Source of the DNA: Candidatus Moraniibacteriota bacterium
GTDB lineage: Bacteria; Patescibacteriota; Minisyncoccia; Moranbacterales; GCA-2747515
Assembly: GCA_027039165.1 (NCBI GenBank)
Contig: JALWEZ010000016.1
Span: forward strand, 1-5,718
Direction of reading: 5' to 3'
Length of the DNA stretch: 5,718 bases
Made by a program: the position numbers and the translations under genes. Below the pieces are notes generated by a model that was given only the letters and a program-made list of their open reading frames with translations, did no database searches and had not been told where the DNA came from. Shown here in pieces: positions 1-5,620 of this stretch (the stretch's first letter is position 1; each line of letters begins with the position of its first letter).

Positions 1-195
1 TTATCTTTAGCCATAATTATATCAACGTTTAGCAACTTAATAAGCTTAACTATTTTAAAACTTGCTTTAAGTATTCAAATAACAAGTGAAGGCATGCGTT
101 ATATTAGAATTCTACTACTAGCAGTAATGTCTGTAGGCATATCTATAGTTTCTGTAAATATATTTGCAAGTAACTTAATCAAAATGTGTTCATAA
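1..195 (+). CDS. C-terminal end of an unidentified membrane protein (partial)
   Basis: Frame 1 is open from the window edge to a TAA at 193-195, giving 64 residues whose start lies outside the window. The fragment is rich in Leu, Ile, Ser and Val. It contains two hydrophobic stretches, about residues 1-25 and 37-56, separated by a short polar segment (SIQITSEGMRYIR), so it looks like the last two transmembrane helices of an integral membrane protein. It ends in Lys-Met-Cys-Ser. A strong hairpin terminator follows 11 nt after the stop, which supports this being a real gene end. I do not recognise the family; a transporter or secretion-channel subunit is possible but nothing here proves either. 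It is the only plus-strand gene in the window and converges on the tRNA genes. Confidence 0.6.
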   Translation, partial: LSLAIIISTFSNLISLTILKLALSIQITSEGMRYIRILLLAVMSVGISIVSVNIFASNLIKMCS

Positions 196-206
196 AACAA
201 AAAATT

Positions 207-240
207 GGATAGTATATCGATACTATCCTTTTTATTTTTT
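207..240. terminator. Strong hairpin terminator, probably bidirectional
   Basis: A perfect 9-bp stem (GGATAGTAT at 207-215 pairing with ATACTATCC at 220-228) closes a 4-nt loop. On the plus strand it is followed by TTTTTATTTTTT, a classic intrinsic terminator for the membrane-protein gene ending at 195. Read on the minus strand, the same stem is followed by a run of U residues (complement of the A-rich 196-204), so it can also stop transcription coming from the tRNA genes. This fits its position between convergent transcription units. Confidence 0.85.
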
Positions 241-247
241 ATAAAAC

Positions 248-270
248 AAAAAAAACAGATGATTTATCTG
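248..270 (-). terminator. Small terminator after tRNA-Leu
   Basis: On the minus strand a 5-bp stem (CAGAT/ATCTG, 256-260 with 266-270) and 5-nt loop are followed at once by eight U residues (255-248), then more U-rich sequence. It begins 8 nt after the mature 3' end of tRNA-Leu. The stem is short, so it may work together with the larger hairpin at 207-240. Confidence 0.6.
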
Positions 271-278
271 CTATAACG

Positions 279-363
279 TGCCACGGGTGGGACTTGAACC
301 CACACGACTGTTTAGGTCAAGGGATTTTAAGTCCCTCGTGTCTACCAATTCCACCACCGTGGC
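279..363 (-). tRNA. tRNA-Leu (anticodon UAA)
   Basis: The minus strand folds into a full 85-nt class II tRNA. The acceptor stem GCCACGG/CCGTGGC (357-363 with 280-286) is perfect, and the discriminator base is A at 279. The anticodon loop CTTAAAA carries UAA (plus-strand TTA at 327-329). A long variable arm, diagnostic of Leu/Ser/Tyr tRNAs, follows the anticodon stem, and the T arm is GTGGG-TTCAAGT-CCCAC. The 3' CCA is not encoded (CGT follows the discriminator), so a CCA-adding enzyme is needed. It would read UUA, and UUG by wobble. It lies 75 nt downstream of tRNA-Cys and may be co-transcribed with it or use its own weak promoter. Confidence 0.96.
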
Positions 364-374
364 GTACTACTATA

Positions 375-403
375 AGTATACTATAATTTATTATTTTTTG
401 AAA
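375..403 (-). promoter_or_regulatory. Possible weak promoter for tRNA-Leu
   Basis: On the minus strand a TATACT -10 box (375-380, one mismatch to TATAAT) lies 11 nt before the mature 5' end of tRNA-Leu. A poor -35 box (TTTCAA, 398-403) sits at 17-bp spacing. The spacer is AT-rich, so chance matches are likely. Co-transcription from the tRNA-Cys promoter is the main alternative, with the AAAGTG/CACTTT hairpin in the spacer (about 401-421) then serving as a processing landmark. Confidence 0.3.
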
Positions 404-438
404 GTGTAAATCTATCACTTTTTTCATCCTATATTATG

Positions 439-509
439 AGGTCGCGTCCGGACTTGAACCGGAGTAAAAGGTTTTGCAGACCTGTGCCTAACCGCTCGGC
501 CACGCGACC
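439..509 (-). tRNA. tRNA-Cys (anticodon GCA)
   Basis: The minus strand gives a 71-nt tRNA. The acceptor stem GGTCGCG/CGCGACC (503-509 with 440-446) is perfect. The discriminator is U (439), the identity base expected for tRNA-Cys. The anticodon loop CTGCAAA contains GCA (plus-strand TGC at 475-477), and the T loop TTCAAGT is canonical. The D arm contains GAGCGGTTAGGC. CCA is not encoded (CAT follows). It is the promoter-proximal gene of the Cys-Leu tRNA pair. Confidence 0.96.
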
Positions 510-518
510 ATATAATAT

Positions 519-547
519 ATATTATCAAAGAAGTAACTCGAAGTCAA
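519..547 (-). promoter_or_regulatory. Sigma70-type promoter of the tRNA-Cys/tRNA-Leu unit
   Basis: On the minus strand, TTGACT (542-547, one mismatch to TTGACA) is followed at exactly 17 bp by TAATAT (519-524). The -10 box ends 9 nt before the first base of tRNA-Cys, so the primary transcript would have only a few extra 5' bases. The promoter lies in the 71-nt gap after uvrA, which itself shows no terminator, so uvrA transcripts may also read into the tRNAs. Confidence 0.65.
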
Positions 548-580
548 TTTTTGTTGTAATTTGTAATATTTACATTTTAT

Positions 581-3427
581 TTATCTTAAAATATCATATA
601 AATACTTTGCTGTTTCTGATATATCTCTATAACCAACTATTTCTTCTGGCGGACCACTTACTACAACTTTTCCTCCTCCATCTCCCCCTTCTGGTCCCAT
701 ATCTATTATCCAATCTGCTGTTTTTATGACATCCATGTTGTGCTCTATAACAACAACTGTATTTCCAGACTCTCTAAGTCTCTTAAGAACCTCCAATAAT
801 TTTTCTACATCTGCAAAATGAAGTCCGGTTGTAGGCTCATCTAGAACATAAAGAGTTTTACCAGTTGCTTTTTTTGCAAGCTCTGTGGCAAGTTTAATTC
901 TTTGTGCTTCTCCACCTGAGAGAGTTGTAGCACTTTGACCTAGATGAATATATCCAAGTCCTACATCCTTTAAAGTTTTTAAAATAACCTCAATTCCATG
1001 ATATGATTCAAAAAACTCTACAGCCTCGTTTACAGTCATATCCAGCACATCTGAGATAGTTTTTCCTCTGTAAGTTACTTGCAAAGTTTCAGAATTATAC
1101 CTTTTACCTTTACACACACCACAGGGCAAATAAACATCTGCCATAAACTGCATTTCAATCTTTAAGTATCCATCACCAGAACAATTATCACATCTACCAC
1201 CAGTAACATTAAAACTAAACCTACCAGCTTTATATCCCCTAGACCTAGCTGATTTTGTATTTGCAAACAATTCTCTAATAGGAGTAAACACACCAGTATA
1301 AGTTGCTGGATTTGATCTAGGAGTTCTACCTATTGGAGATTGATCTATCATTATCACTTTATCAATATTTTCAACTCCCAAAATTTCCTTGTGTTTTCCA
1401 GGCCGTTTAAGAGTTCTCATAACTTTATTTGCAACCGCCTTGTAGAGAATGTCTTCTACCAAAGTACTTTTTCCACTTCCACTTACACCAGTTACTACAG
1501 TAAAAAGCCCTAGCGGAAAAGTTACATTTATGTTTCTTAGATTATGCTCTCTTGCACCTCTTACAACTATAGATTTTTTTCCTTTTACTTTCTTTCTAAA
1601 TGCTGGAATTTCAATTTTTTTCTCTCCCGTTAGATATTTTGCAGTTAGAGAGTTTGGATTTTTCATAACTTCAATGGGACTGCCACACGCAACAATTTCT
1701 CCACCGTGCTTGCCTGCTCCTGGTCCAATATCTACCAAAAAATCTGCCGCACGCATAGTTTCTTCATCGTGCTCTATTACCACCACACTATTTCCCAAAT
1801 CTCTCAGATAAAGCAAAGTCTCCAATAACTTAGTATTATCTCTTGCATGAAGTCCAATTGATGGCTCATCTAAAATATACAAAACTCCCACAAGTTGCGA
1901 ACCAATCTGACTTGCAAGCCTAATTCTCTGAGCCTCTCCACCTGAGAGAGTATGTGCACTACGAGAAAGACTCAAATAACCCAAACCAACTTTAGCCAAA
2001 AATGTAAGTCTACTTACAACTTCTTTTACAATTCTCTCCCCTATTATCTTCTCTGTTTTAGTTAGTTTTAAATTCAAAAAATAATCTTTTGCATCAACAA
2101 TTGTCATCTCTGAAATCTCTGAAATATTTTTTCCTCCTACATAAATCCACAAAACTTCTTCTTTGTATCTTGTTCCTTTACACTTTTTACAAGGTTTTTG
2201 AGACATGTATTGCTCTATATCTCTTCTGACCGCATCACTTTCTGTCTTTCTATACCTTTCTTCTAGAAATCCTATCACACCTCTCCACTTTATATTAAAT
2301 TTCCAAGTACTTCCCTTTGTGCTTCTAATCCTCACTGGTATCTCATCTGGATCATCCTCACCGCTAACCAAAACATTAAACTTTCTCTCACTTAAATCTC
2401 TAATCCTTACATTTTCATCTATGTTATAATACTCCATCACAGACTTAAGAATTCCTCCATAGTATCCATTTTTTTTCTTATTACTCCAAGGCAAAATCCC
2501 ACCAGAAGCTACGGTTTTATTTTTGTCACTAATCACAAGACTTAGATCAATTTCTTTTTTTGTACCCAATCCCTCACAATCCTCACATGCTCCATACGGA
2601 GAATTAAAACTAAAAAGCCTGGGCGCAAGCTCTGGAAAAACTATTTTTGGATGATCTGGGCAAGCCATTTTTTGATTAAAAATCTCTATGTTATCATCTT
2701 GCTTAACCATAACCAAACCATCCGCTATCTTTAGAGATATTTCCACTGCTTCAAAAATTCTTGAAATGTTTTGATCATTGACTTCTATAGAATCCACTAC
2801 AATTTCTATATTGTGTTTTTTGTATCTATCTAATTTTAAATCTCCAACTTCATCCAAATTATATTTCTCACCATTTACATAAGCCTCCAAAAACCCCCTG
2901 TCCCACATATCAGAGAGTAGTTTGAGATAAGTTCCTTTCCTAGATCTTACAACTGGAGCCAAAATTTCACATTCTTTCTCATGAGCAAAATCCAAAATTC
3001 TAGTTACTATTTCATCTGTAGAAAGACTAGTTATAGCTTTTTTGCATTTTGGACAGTGTGCAACTCCAATTTTTGCATACAAAAGCCTCAGATAATCCTG
3101 GATTTCTGTTACTGTTCCTACAGTTGAGCGAGGATTGTGTGATGTAGTTTTTTGATCGATGCTTATTGCTGGAGAAAGTCCCTCAATCATATCTACATCT
3201 GGTTTGTCCATCTGCCCCAAGAACTGCCGAGCGTAACTAGAGAGACTTTCTAAATATCTTCTCTGACCCTCTGCAAAAATAGTATCAAATGCAAGAGTTG
3301 ACTTTCCACTCCCAGAAAGTCCAGTAAATACCACAAAAGCATCTCTAGGAATTGTGAGATTTATATTTTTTAGATTGTGCTCCCTAGCTCCTTTTATAAC
3401 TATTTGATTTTTCTTTTTCTCTCCCAT
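581..3427 (-). CDS. uvrA: UvrA, excinuclease ABC subunit A (DNA damage recognition ATPase)
   Basis: UvrA dimers load UvrB onto damaged DNA in nucleotide excision repair. The 948-residue length is close to the usual ~940, and every expected element is present. ATPase I has Walker A GLSGSGKS (36-43), signature LSGGEAQ (494-500), Walker B LYILDEP (516-522) and switch His 553. The UvrB-binding/insertion region lies between, with QKTTSHNPRSTVGTVTEI (92-109). ATPase II has Walker A GVSGSGKS (647-654), a C4 zinc module (C746/C749/C769/C772), signature LSGGEAQ (836-842), Walker B LYVLDEP (859-865) and His 895. The first zinc site reads C256-x2-H259 ... C281-x2-C284, with His in place of the second Cys. 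The ATG at 3427 comes 9 nt after the lysA stop, in the same frame; an in-frame stop immediately upstream excludes a longer start. No Shine-Dalgarno is visible, so coupling to lysA translation is likely. No LexA-type box is evident. Confidence 0.98.
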   Translation of the reverse strand: MGEKKKNQIVIKGAREHNLKNINLTIPRDAFVVFTGLSGSGKSTLAFDTIFAEGQRRYLESLSSYARQFLGQMDKPDVDMIEGLSPAISIDQKTTSHNPRSTVGTVTEIQDYLRLLYAKIGVAHCPKCKKAITSLSTDEIVTRILDFAHEKECEILAPVVRSRKGTYLKLLSDMWDRGFLEAYVNGEKYNLDEVGDLKLDRYKKHNIEIVVDSIEVNDQNISRIFEAVEISLKIADGLVMVKQDDNIEIFNQKMACPDHPKIVFPELAPRLFSFNSPYGACEDCEGLGTKKEIDLSLVISDKNKTVASGGILPWSNKKKNGYYGGILKSVMEYYNIDENVRIRDLSERKFNVLVSGEDDPDEIPVRIRSTKGSTWKFNIKWRGVIGFLEERYRKTESDAVRRDIEQYMSQKPCKKCKGTRYKEEVLWIYVGGKNISEISEMTIVDAKDYFLNLKLTKTEKIIGERIVKEVVSRLTFLAKVGLGYLSLSRSAHTLSGGEAQRIRLASQIGSQLVGVLYILDEPSIGLHARDNTKLLETLLYLRDLGNSVVVIEHDEETMRAADFLVDIGPGAGKHGGEIVACGSPIEVMKNPNSLTAKYLTGEKKIEIPAFRKKVKGKKSIVVRGAREHNLRNINVTFPLGLFTVVTGVSGSGKSTLVEDILYKAVANKVMRTLKRPGKHKEILGVENIDKVIMIDQSPIGRTPRSNPATYTGVFTPIRELFANTKSARSRGYKAGRFSFNVTGGRCDNCSGDGYLKIEMQFMADVYLPCGVCKGKRYNSETLQVTYRGKTISDVLDMTVNEAVEFFESYHGIEVILKTLKDVGLGYIHLGQSATTLSGGEAQRIKLATELAKKATGKTLYVLDEPTTGLHFADVEKLLEVLKRLRESGNTVVVIEHNMDVIKTADWIIDMGPEGGDGGGKVVVSGPPEEIVGYRDISETAKYLYDILR

Positions 3428-3436
3428 TTTGCAATA

Positions 3437-4663
3437 TTATATTTTATAACCAAGTCCATTTAACAATTCTTCAAAGTTTAATCTTTTTCTTACTAATTTT
3501 AATTCATTATTTTTCTCTAGTAACACTTCAGCAGGAAGCGGGCGTAAATTGTAATTAGAACCCATACTAGCACCGTATCCTCCAGCAGTGCAAATCGCTA
3601 CCAAATCACCTTCTCTAGGTTCTGGCAATTCTCTTTCTCTTCCAAACACATCTCCACTTTCGCATATATTTCCCACTATGTCAACTTTTTGTTTTTTGCC
3701 TTTTGGATTAGAAATATTTATTATCTCATGATATGAACCATAATAAGAAGGTCTTATTAAATGATTAAGGCCTGTATTCAATCCTACATATTTTTTGTCT
3801 CCATTTGTTTTTATAGTAGTAATTTTTGCAAGTAGCACTGTTGACTCAGCAACCAAAAATTTACCAGGCTCAAGTCTAAGTTCTATAGTTTTACCAAATT
3901 CTTTAGATAACTTTTCCAAAATAGGAGTAACTTCTACAGAAAACCTTTTTAAATCAATTTCTTTTTCATTTAATTTATATCTAACTCCATAACCACCTCC
4001 CACATCAATAAACTCTAAATTTTCAAACAGAAGTGCTATTTTTGCATTATCTTCTAAGGCTTTTTTGAAAACTTGAGCTTCATAAAACCCAGAACCTACA
4101 TGAAAATGCAATCCTACAAGAACTAACTTGTATTTATCTATAAGTTCTTTTGCTTTTTGTATTTGAGAAACATTTATACCAAATTTAGAATCTTTGCCTC
4201 CAGTATTCATTTTTTTATCCTCTCCTGTCCCACTTTCTGGATTAATTCTTAGAGAAACTTTTGTACTTGGAAAAAGTCTACCAAAACGCTCAATTTCAGA
4301 AAGAGAACCAAGATTTAGCAAAACTCCGTTTTTATGTGCAAATTCCAATTCTTCACTACTTGGATTACTTGCTGTAAAGATAATTTGACTTGGTAAAAAT
4401 CCACTGCGTTTTGCAAGCTCTATTTCAAAAGGAGATACAGCATCCACTCCATAAAGTCCTGCGTTTTTTAGAGTTTTTAGAATTTCTGGATTATAATTTG
4501 CCTTAAGTGCATAAAAAATTTTTGTATTTTCCCAAGAAAAATTTTTTTGCATTTTTTGTATCCTATTTTTTAGAGTTTCAACATTCGTTAAATACACAGG
4601 AGCTCCAAATTCTTGTTCTACTTTTTTTGCAATTTTTATAGATGGTACAAAGATATTGTCCAT
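3437..4663 (-). CDS. lysA: Diaminopimelate decarboxylase (meso-DAP to L-lysine)
   Basis: This is a fold-type III PLP enzyme catalysing the last step of lysine synthesis by the DAP route. The call gives 408 residues, usual for the family. Visible motifs are FYALKAN with the PLP lysine K54, the HFHVGSG strand (186-192), the phosphate-binding GGGYG (222-226), EPGKFLVAES (265-274), the active-site ICESGD with Cys334 (333-338), and GGYGASMGSNYN...RPLPAEVL (361-380). EPGK replaces the more common EPGR; from memory, EPGKFLV and the NHLIRP...YH...NISNPKG block resemble Bacteroidetes-type LysA. An open frame extends to a GTG at 4699, but that start would lie upstream of the TATAAT box, so the ATG at 4663 is chosen. 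It has no Shine-Dalgarno, and the leader would be about 8 nt. It is the first gene of a two-gene unit with uvrA (9-nt gap). Confidence 0.95.
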   Translation of the reverse strand: MDNIFVPSIKIAKKVEQEFGAPVYLTNVETLKNRIQKMQKNFSWENTKIFYALKANYNPEILKTLKNAGLYGVDAVSPFEIELAKRSGFLPSQIIFTASNPSSEELEFAHKNGVLLNLGSLSEIERFGRLFPSTKVSLRINPESGTGEDKKMNTGGKDSKFGINVSQIQKAKELIDKYKLVLVGLHFHVGSGFYEAQVFKKALEDNAKIALLFENLEFIDVGGGYGVRYKLNEKEIDLKRFSVEVTPILEKLSKEFGKTIELRLEPGKFLVAESTVLLAKITTIKTNGDKKYVGLNTGLNHLIRPSYYGSYHEIINISNPKGKKQKVDIVGNICESGDVFGRERELPEPREGDLVAICTAGGYGASMGSNYNLRPLPAEVLLEKNNELKLVRKRLNFEELLNGLGYKI

Positions 4664-4678
4664 AAGCAAAATTAAATT

Positions 4679-4706
4679 ATTATACTGATAGTATAGCACA
4701 AAACAA
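4679..4706 (-). promoter_or_regulatory. Promoter of lysA-uvrA
   Basis: A perfect TATAAT (4679-4684, minus strand) lies 15 nt before the lysA ATG. A weak -35 (TTGTTT, 4701-4706) sits at 16-bp spacing. An alternative is the extended -10 TGCTATACT centred near 4693. With the TATAAT box, transcription would start near 4671-4672, giving a near-leaderless lysA mRNA. The upstream boundary is set by the lipoprotein-gene terminator at 4713-4739. Confidence 0.55.
4681..4695. promoter_or_regulatory. Inverted repeat across the lysA promoter (candidate operator)
   Basis: TATACT-GAT-AGTATA is a perfect 6-bp inverted repeat with a 3-bp centre. It overlaps the TATAAT box and contains the alternative TATACT -10 element. 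Its place makes a repressor site conceivable, but palindromes of this size are common in AT-rich DNA, and I do not recognise it as a known operator (not LexA, not ArgR-like). Confidence 0.25.
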
Positions 4707-4739
4707 ACTAAAAAGAGCTACATAATTTATGTAACTCTT
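4701..4739 (-). terminator. Intrinsic terminator of the repeat-lipoprotein gene
   Basis: On the minus strand, AAGAGTTACATA (4728-4739) pairs with TATGTAGCTCTT (4713-4724) in a 12-bp stem with one U-G wobble and a 3-nt loop. A U-rich tail of the form TTTAGTTTGTTTT follows (4712-4700). It starts 6 nt after the stop codon of the lipoprotein gene, so it separates that gene from lysA-uvrA. Confidence 0.75.
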
Positions 4740-4745
4740 AAATTA

Positions 4746-5180
4746 TTAGTAGCAATTGTACCGGCATTTGCCTAAATTACTACTATCATAATCATATCCT
4801 CGCTGGCGTCTTTGGTATTCCCGTTGGCGTCTGCGATACTCATATTCTCGCTGGCGTCTTTGGTATTCCCGTTGGCGTCTGCGATACTCATATTCTCGCT
4901 GGCGTCTTTGGTATTCCCGTTGGCGTCTGCGATAATCGTAACTTCGCTGGCGTCTTTGGTATTCCCGTTGGCGTCTGCGATAATCGTAACTTCGCTGGCG
5001 TCTTTGGTATTCCCGTTGGCGTCTTTGGCATCCTTGCTGGCGTCTATGTCCCTGTCTTACTTGACGTCCAGCTTGACTACCTTGGTTTCTATAAACCGCA
5101 GCACCTGTGTTGTCTGGATAATAGTATGCACTACATCCAGAAAAAACTAAAAAAACAACAAAAATAAAATATTTTTTCAC
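4746..5180 (-). CDS. Arg/Gln/Tyr-rich tandem-repeat lipoprotein of unknown function
   Basis: The predicted precursor is 144 residues. It opens with a short signal peptide (MKKYFIFVVFLVFSGC) with the lipobox FSGC, so Cys16 should be lipidated and the mature chain membrane-anchored. After a Tyr-rich stretch (SAYYYPD) and a Gln/Gly/Arg linker, residues 52-131 are a tandem 16-residue repeat of the type RRRQREYQRRQRSYDY, with SYDY changed to EYEY in later copies. Seven of 16 residues are Arg, so the exposed chain is strongly basic. The tail SSNLGKCRYNCY has two further cysteines, plus Cys51. The start is GTG at 5180: AAAAGGA lies 6 nt upstream, and the signal peptide begins right there. Longer starts (ATG 5204, TTG 5252) run into the promoter. 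The gene has its own promoter and terminator. I know no matching family; RNA, polysaccharide or partner binding is speculation. Confidence 0.8.
   Translation of the reverse strand: MKKYFIFVVFLVFSGCSAYYYPDNTGAAVYRNQGSQAGRQVRQGHRRQQGCQRRQREYQRRQRSYDYRRRQREYQRRQRSYDYRRRQREYQRRQREYEYRRRQREYQRRQREYEYRRRQREYQRRQRGYDYDSSNLGKCRYNCY
4801..5045. repeat. 48-bp tandem repeat array inside the lipoprotein gene
   Basis: Four complete 48-bp units lie at 4801-4848, 4849-4896, 4897-4944 and 4945-4992, followed by a partial fifth (4993-5024 matches fully, then it decays to 5045). Units 1 and 2 are identical, and units 3 and 4 are identical; the two pairs differ only in the last ~12 bp (GATACTCATATTCT versus GATAATCGTAACTT). 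Each unit has two sub-repeats sharing TGGCGTCT, of 21 and 27 bp. The length is a multiple of three, so copy-number changes keep the frame. Unit GC is about 52%, far above the flanks. There are no unique spacers, so it is not a CRISPR array. Confidence 0.95.
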
Positions 5181-5186
5181 GATGTA

Positions 5187-5190
5187 TCCT
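5187..5190 (-). promoter_or_regulatory. Ribosome binding site deciding the lipoprotein start
   Basis: AGGA (within AAAAGGA) ends 6 nt before the GTG at 5178-5180. The alternative upstream starts lack an equally good site. This supports the GTG as the start directly in front of the Lys-Lys signal peptide. Confidence 0.65.
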
Positions 5191-5223
5191 TTTAAAAAAC
5201 TCATCTTTTTAGATGGTATAATT

Positions 5224-5252
5224 ATATTACCATAATAAAGAGTGATTGTCAA
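5224..5252 (-). promoter_or_regulatory. Promoter of the repeat-lipoprotein gene, overlapping the upstream stop codon
   Basis: A perfect TTGACA -35 (5247-5252) is followed at 17 bp by TAATAT (5224-5229); an overlapping TATAAT (5221-5226) is at 20 bp. The TGA inside TTGACA is the stop codon of the upstream 102-residue gene. The predicted leader is about 37 nt and contains a CATCT/AGATG mini-hairpin (5202-5215). A 6-bp inverted repeat ATGGTA...TACCAT (5213-5218 with 5228-5233) straddles the -10 box and the probable start site and could be an operator. Confidence 0.65.
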
Positions 5253-5557
5253 ATTACAACTCTAGGTAATATATAATTTGTAATACTTATTGCTAATAAT
5301 AACTTAAATATTGCCATAGCAATAACATAATATACTACCTCTTTTTGTAATGTGGTAAATTGCAAATTCAATCTCTTCGATAGATATTTAAGAGGTGATA
5401 ATGCCATATTAGTCAAAATCATTACCATTGTTTGTATCAACAATGAAAAAAAGATGGCTTTTGTTAAATCTATCCCAATTTCAAAATAAAAATAATAAAA
5501 CAAACAACCTTTTATGGTAAAATATGTTGCTACCGAAAATCTCTCGCTCGTATTCAA
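5249..5557 (-). CDS. Small three-helix membrane protein, family not recognised
   Basis: The ORF encodes 102 residues. Three hydrophobic segments are visible: about 8-29 (aromatic: Phe/Tyr-rich around CLFYYFYF), 33-53 (AIFFSLLIQTMVMILTNMAL) and 74-97 (VVYYVIAMAIFKLLLAISITNYIL). A basic loop (PLKYLSKR, 55-62) lies between helices 2 and 3 and is probably cytoplasmic. The start is TTG at 5557, chosen because AAAGGAG ends 6 nt upstream, the best ribosome site in the window. It ends in TGA, which lies inside the -35 box of the next gene, so the two genes may also be partly co-transcribed. I see no signature that identifies a function; holin-like or accessory transporter proteins are possibilities based on size only. 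Confidence 0.65.
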   Translation of the reverse strand: MNTSERFSVATYFTIKGCLFYYFYFEIGIDLTKAIFFSLLIQTMVMILTNMALSPLKYLSKRLNLQFTTLQKEVVYYVIAMAIFKLLLAISITNYILPRVVI

Positions 5558-5563
5558 AACAAA

Positions 5564-5569
5564 CTCCTT
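5564..5569 (-). promoter_or_regulatory. Strong Shine-Dalgarno before the TTG start
   Basis: AAGGAG on the minus strand, with 6 nt to the TTG at 5555-5557. It decides the start of the small membrane protein and contrasts with the lack of any such site before lysA and uvrA. Confidence 0.7.
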
Positions 5570-5581
5570 TTTTTAAAGAAT

Positions 5582-5620
5582 ATGTAATTACATTAATAAA
5601 ACCTAACTACATTTTGTAGT
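5582..5620. repeat. Two short palindromes in the leader of the membrane-protein gene
   Basis: ATGTAATTACAT (5582-5593) is a perfect 12-bp palindrome. ACTACA-TTT-TGTAGT (5606-5620) is a perfect 6-3-6 inverted repeat next to the proposed -10 box. Either could be a protein-binding site or a small leader hairpin. Neither is followed by a U-run on the minus strand, so they are not terminators. Confidence 0.3.

Noticed and set aside
401..426. AAAGTG/CACTTT hairpin with T-run between the two tRNAs, terminator-like on the plus strand
   Set aside because: No plus-strand gene reads into it. The stem is only 6 bp with a 9-nt loop, and on the tRNA strand there is no U-run.
436..729. Plus-strand open frame over tRNA-Cys and the end of uvrA
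   Set aside because: It overlaps a clear tRNA and the uvrA C-terminus on the other strand and has no protein-like features.
1449..2429. Plus-strand open frames antisense to uvrA (1449-1811, 2205-2429), and similar ones opposite lysA (3795-3992, 4194-4388)
   Set aside because: Shadows of strongly conserved minus-strand genes; no ribosome sites or recognisable products.
4664..4699. Longer lysA start (GTG at 4699)
   Set aside because: The extension is not family-like and starts upstream of the TATAAT box, so it would not be on the predicted transcript.
4664..4745. LexA/SOS box controlling uvrA
   Set aside because: No CTGT-N8-ACAG or GAAC-N4-GTTC type site is visible upstream of lysA or uvrA.
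4801..5045. CRISPR-like array
   Set aside because: The units abut with no unique spacers and are in-frame coding repeats.
4812..5150. Plus-strand open frame of 112 codons with a hydrophobic repeating translation, opposite the lipoprotein gene
   Set aside because: A 48-bp tandem unit without stops keeps any frame open. The frame has no ribosome site or signal, while the minus-strand frame has signal peptide, lipobox, promoter and terminator.
5181..5252. Longer lipoprotein starts (TTG at 5252, ATG at 5204)
   Set aside because: They would put about 8-24 residues ahead of a complete signal peptide. The TTG lies in the -35 box. The GTG has a well-spaced AGGA.
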